From contig NW_019775147.1 of NCBI RefSeq assembly GCF_001039355.2, positions 113,552-160,137 on the forward strand: a DNA stretch of 46,586 nt. The letters are read 5' to 3'. Source of the DNA: Lingula anatina. Its lineage: Eukaryota > Brachiopoda > Lingulata > Lingulida > Lingulidae. Below, one piece after another: positions 43,689 through 46,586 of the stretch. The position numbers and the translations under genes were made by a program. The notes beneath the pieces are model-generated. The model saw nothing but the letters and a program-made list of their open reading frames with translations. It was not told the origin of the DNA and searched no databases. Position 1 is the stretch's first letter. Each line of letters opens with the position of its first letter.

Positions 43689-46230
43689 TCATTGGCTCTG
43701 GAGACGAAGTTTAGATGTCAGCAGTCGGACCTCATCTCGCAAAAGCTCGTTCTCGCCTCGAAGTTGACCAAATGTGGGTGTGTCTTGTGGTCCTGTTTTA
43801 AAGAAAGATATTATATTAACTGAAAAAAAAAATGTATGTATATCTGAAACAATTCTGGGTGTAATTTTTGGTGAAAAACAAATTCATAGTGTACTGATAT
43901 ACATGTATTTATGTGAACCGAGATGAAAAATACTGTATTTGCCACCGCCGTCATGAATTATCTATACACAAAAAATAGCAAAATTAAGACTTGTCAATCT
44001 ATCACATATAAAATATAAAATGTTAGGCAATTTTATGTACAAAAGTCAAAACCTAGACTACCTTTAATGACTTGTAAAACCTTTGGGATTAATTCTTCGT
44101 CATCGAAAAGAATGTATTTTAAGCCTCCTATTTCGGTAGGAATTTCCTCAGGTGACATGTTCATCACAACCGGAATGAGGACATCTCTTTTCGACTTTAC
44201 AGCTTCTTGCATGGCATACTGCAGCTCTAGTTGACACCACTGACTCTGGACAAAGCTCTTGGACAGAAACGCTAAGGTATGCTTAGATGCAATGACCGCC
44301 TTACTAATGGATGTAATCACTTGTGTTCCAGGAACGAGGTCTTCTTTGGCGTACCACACCTTAACACCCAGTTCTTTTAGCTGGTGAAGAACTTGCTCTA
44401 TCGTGGCTTCATCCTCGCCGCTGTACGCAATGAACAGGTCGTAGAGGCATTGGGCCAAAGACAAACTGGGAATGCAAAGTAAGTAGTGACTGAAAATGTT
44501 TACAGATATACACGCATGCATATGCACGCTTTTGTTAAAATATGTATAGACACAAAGCAAGAGCGCGGACGTTTATTGTATGTTTTTGCAACCAAAATTA
44601 TATTAAATATTAAGTGTTTGTGATTCAAAAAGCAGTTGATGTAAATACTTTCAAATGTCGCAGAAATCCCTTGCGCCTTTTGATGAATAAAAATAGCCTA
44701 GCTAATTCTATTACTAGCTCTAACATTCAAAATTGCACTTACCTAGCACCTTGTTGGTTTGTGATTGTTGAACGCGATGTGTGCATGTGCCTAGCAGTGA
44801 CCAGGGTTCTACAAAGGGCTTCAAATTCATTTAGAGTCATGTTTAAAATTTCCGTCACCACCCTAGCATAATAGTCCCCTGCCGCTCCTGTAAGGGAGAA
44901 TAGTTTAAAGTAGGGAAATCATAAGATGCAGAAATAGATGTGATTGATTGTGCGCAATCATGATTCATTAGATGTTTTATATCATGAAATAACGACACAC
45001 TATTGAATATTTCTGATAATAATATAAGCAAATGCGCAGATCTTTGATCCAGTGACATGCCCGTTCATACATGTAGACAGACAGACAGACTAACGCTCAC
45101 TGTCATTTTTAAAAATAAATCTATTCTTGACCAAAATATTCCGTCGGTCTGTACAGTAAAACTACCTTCAGCAATAGATGTACACGTACAAAAATGATAG
45201 ATCGTGATATTCACCTCCAATCTTACAGTGTAATTACCATAAGCTGTTGCAACGAACTTATGGAATACAAGTATTTAAGGTACCATTAAGTATCTCGAAA
45301 TAATAAGTTTATGAGGCAATTACTCACTGGAAAGTTTTGGAATGTTTGCAGTCTGCAGTCCGACCTTTAAGTCTCTAATATTTGTACAATTGTTCTTGGT
45401 GGTCCAATCTTTCAGTTCTTGAACTTTTTGGAATTGAAAGACGCGAGGGAAATTCGTGCTCAGGTTGGTCTGGTTAATAATGGTATATTCATCAGGATCT
45501 AATAGTTCAGCAAGGTGCTCCAAAGTCTTGGTCTGTACATACCCCTGTAAAGATTATATTCATCAAATCATTTTACAGGAACTAGCACATAATAAGGTGA
45601 AACAGTTATTAAATATCCTTCATGAATTCAGGACATGCGCAGTTATAAGCCAGGAAACTTAACCACTTAACATCTGCCCTCCGGGGCTAATGTTTCATAT
45701 TTAACTTTAATTGGCCATTTAATTTCAAAATTAAAAATATCCTTCCGATGAATACATCTGATTTATGTAACACGTGAGGTTAAAAACACAAATCCACATA
45801 AATGTGGTAAAAGATAAACTGCTTTACAGTGTAAAACAATTATATAATAATATAAAAATACATTTCAACTGCTGATAGAAACCCAATATATCATAATCCA
45901 GTGCTTTTTCGTTGACCATGCTTACACTGCCACATGTATACCTGTATATCTGGTATTTCAAAACGCCTCAAAAGTTCCTCTACGGCAGCGTGTTCTTTCT
46001 CTCCTGCCACCATTCTTGGTGTCTTTCTCTCCTGTAATAGCAAAACTTGTGTTACTTACTGGATGAGGAGTCTTAATATGTATTTGAAAAAAATGTGGCC
46101 TATTTCTGTATTTGACTCTTCAACACTCACCTTATTCTGTATACTGGTATCCGCCCCGTGTTGAAGGAGAAGCTGGACACATTGTGTGTGGCCTGCGTAA
46201 GGCAGTCAGGTGAAGTGGTGTCCAGCCTCC
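43689..46230 (-). CDS. Ankyrin-repeat and TIR-domain protein, 5' partial
   Basis: Exons in transcript order: 46230-46131, 46031-45942, 45544-45328, 44887-44743, 44465-44062, 43792-43689; phases match at every junction after the first. Exon 1 encodes an ankyrin repeat (GGWTPLHLTAL, then GHTQCVQLLLQHGADTS after a 1-bp shift). Exon 2 completes the next (KTPRMVAGEKEHAAVEELL). Exons 3-4 encode a helical region whose DWTTKNNCTNIRDLKVGL resembles the last helices of Death domains (weak). Exon 5 is a TIR domain: box 1 YDLFIAYSGED, BB-loop DLVPG, and SQWCQLELQYA with the Glu that is catalytic in NAD-cleaving TIRs. Exon 6 adds FGQLRGENELLRDEVRLLTS, a leucine-zipper-like helix, and the stop. Likely an intracellular innate-immune or NAD-metabolising signalling protein. 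The 5' exons are outside the window. Confidence 0.82.
44062..44465 (-). other. TIR domain exon
   Basis: One exon carries essentially the whole TIR fold, from YDLFIAYS through KYILFDDEELIPKVLQVIKG. The acceptor (TTCCCAG) joins in phase 2 and the donor AAAG|GTAGT leaves in phase 1. Without splicing, the frame would end after SLGFDFCT. The WCxxE motif is intact; Pro is present in the BB loop (LVPG), as in signalling TIRs. Confidence 0.88.
46131..46230 (-). pseudogene. Ankyrin-repeat exon with 1-bp frameshift
   Basis: The exon between a good acceptor (TTCTCAG) and donor (AAG|GTGAGT) is 100 nt, one more than the 99 nt of a 33-residue ankyrin repeat. GGWTPLHLTAL reads in one frame and GHTQCVQLLLQHGADTS in the next, which is the frame needed to join exon 46031-45942. 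The extra base is near 46197. This may be a sequencing error, a null allele, or use of an internal acceptor (TTACGCAG) that would skip the first part. Confidence 0.65.
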
Positions 46231-46586
46231 CTGAGAATATGTACAAACATTGTGAGTAAACAGATCATGTTGTAGAACTATATGCTTATTGTTGTTCGAG
46301 AGAATAAATGAGAGTGAACAGATAATTCAGACAGTGTGATTAAACACAATAAATCATGTTGCAGAATCATGCTTATTTCCGTGTCAGGTTTAAAAATTAT
46401 CATTTATAAACAGAAAAATCGGTTTGCAGAAATTCTCACTGTGATATGTAAAATGTATAAACAATGTGCTTTGATACATGCTTTAAAACAATTAGTTACA
46501 TGTATAACCGAAAAGAAAGTTCGCTTAGCAGAATATGTAAATCTTGCACTAAAACTTCTTTTTCACTTTGGAAAAGACATGCAGGT
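46231..46586. other. Window edge, intron of the ankyrin-TIR gene
   Basis: AT-rich DNA upstream of the first recognised ankyrin exon. No further exon seen before the window ends. Confidence 0.5.

Overview
The window is nuclear DNA of an animal. Genes are split by short GT-AG introns, there is abundant (AAT)n, (CA)n and (AT)n microsatellite DNA, small non-autonomous transposons sit inside introns, and the protein families are metazoan (polycystin-1, BRICHOS, TIR plus ankyrin, animal-type lipase). The mixture suits a marine invertebrate with high heterozygosity, such as a lancelet or a lophotrochozoan. I cannot fix the species from sequence alone.

Layout. (1) 1-19.6 kb, plus strand: the 3' two thirds of a polycystin-1-like gene. 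About 24-25 exons in a consistent reading frame (2779/2881-17986) encode the end of the GAIN region, a GPS cleavage site, 11 membrane segments, a PLAT domain, the polycystin extracellular (TOP) domain, a pore-like region and a long Ser-rich cytosolic tail. The 5' end is outside the window or unrecognised in 1-2778. (2) 19.9-28.6 kb: two intact intronless copies of a type II membrane fucosyltransferase-like gene (563 aa each), tail to tail in a large inverted duplication that includes their upstream regions. The 3.6 kb spacer holds a pair of small palindromic transposons and an (AT)n tract. (3) 28.2-36.5 kb: a type II membrane BRICHOS-domain precursor, divergent from the fucosyltransferase. It is present twice in direct orientation. 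The first copy is cut in its fourth recognised exon at a single N (32133), and a fucosyltransferase fragment begins on the next base. This is best read as two haplotypes joined end to end by the assembler. The second copy is complete from its transmembrane exon to its stop. (4) 39.2-40.3 kb, minus strand: an intronless lipase-family gene with an intact catalytic triad, no visible signal peptide and a CAAX-like C-terminus. (5) 43.7-46.2 kb, minus strand: the 3' part of a gene encoding ankyrin repeats, a helical (possibly Death-like) region, a TIR domain and a C-terminal leucine-zipper-like helix. One ankyrin exon carries an apparent 1-bp frameshift.

The genes do not form a pathway in any obvious way. 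Polycystin is a mechano/chemosensory membrane protein, the glycosyltransferase is probably Golgi-resident, the BRICHOS protein is a secreted or shed precursor, and the ankyrin-TIR protein is probably an intracellular immune or NAD-related signalling protein. The candidates for something new are the BRICHOS precursor with a cationic Gly/Arg-rich, Cys-flanked C-terminal product, the possibly lipidated cytosolic lipase, the ankyrin-TIR-zipper architecture, and a small transposon family with 13-bp inverted ends and 5-bp target duplications.
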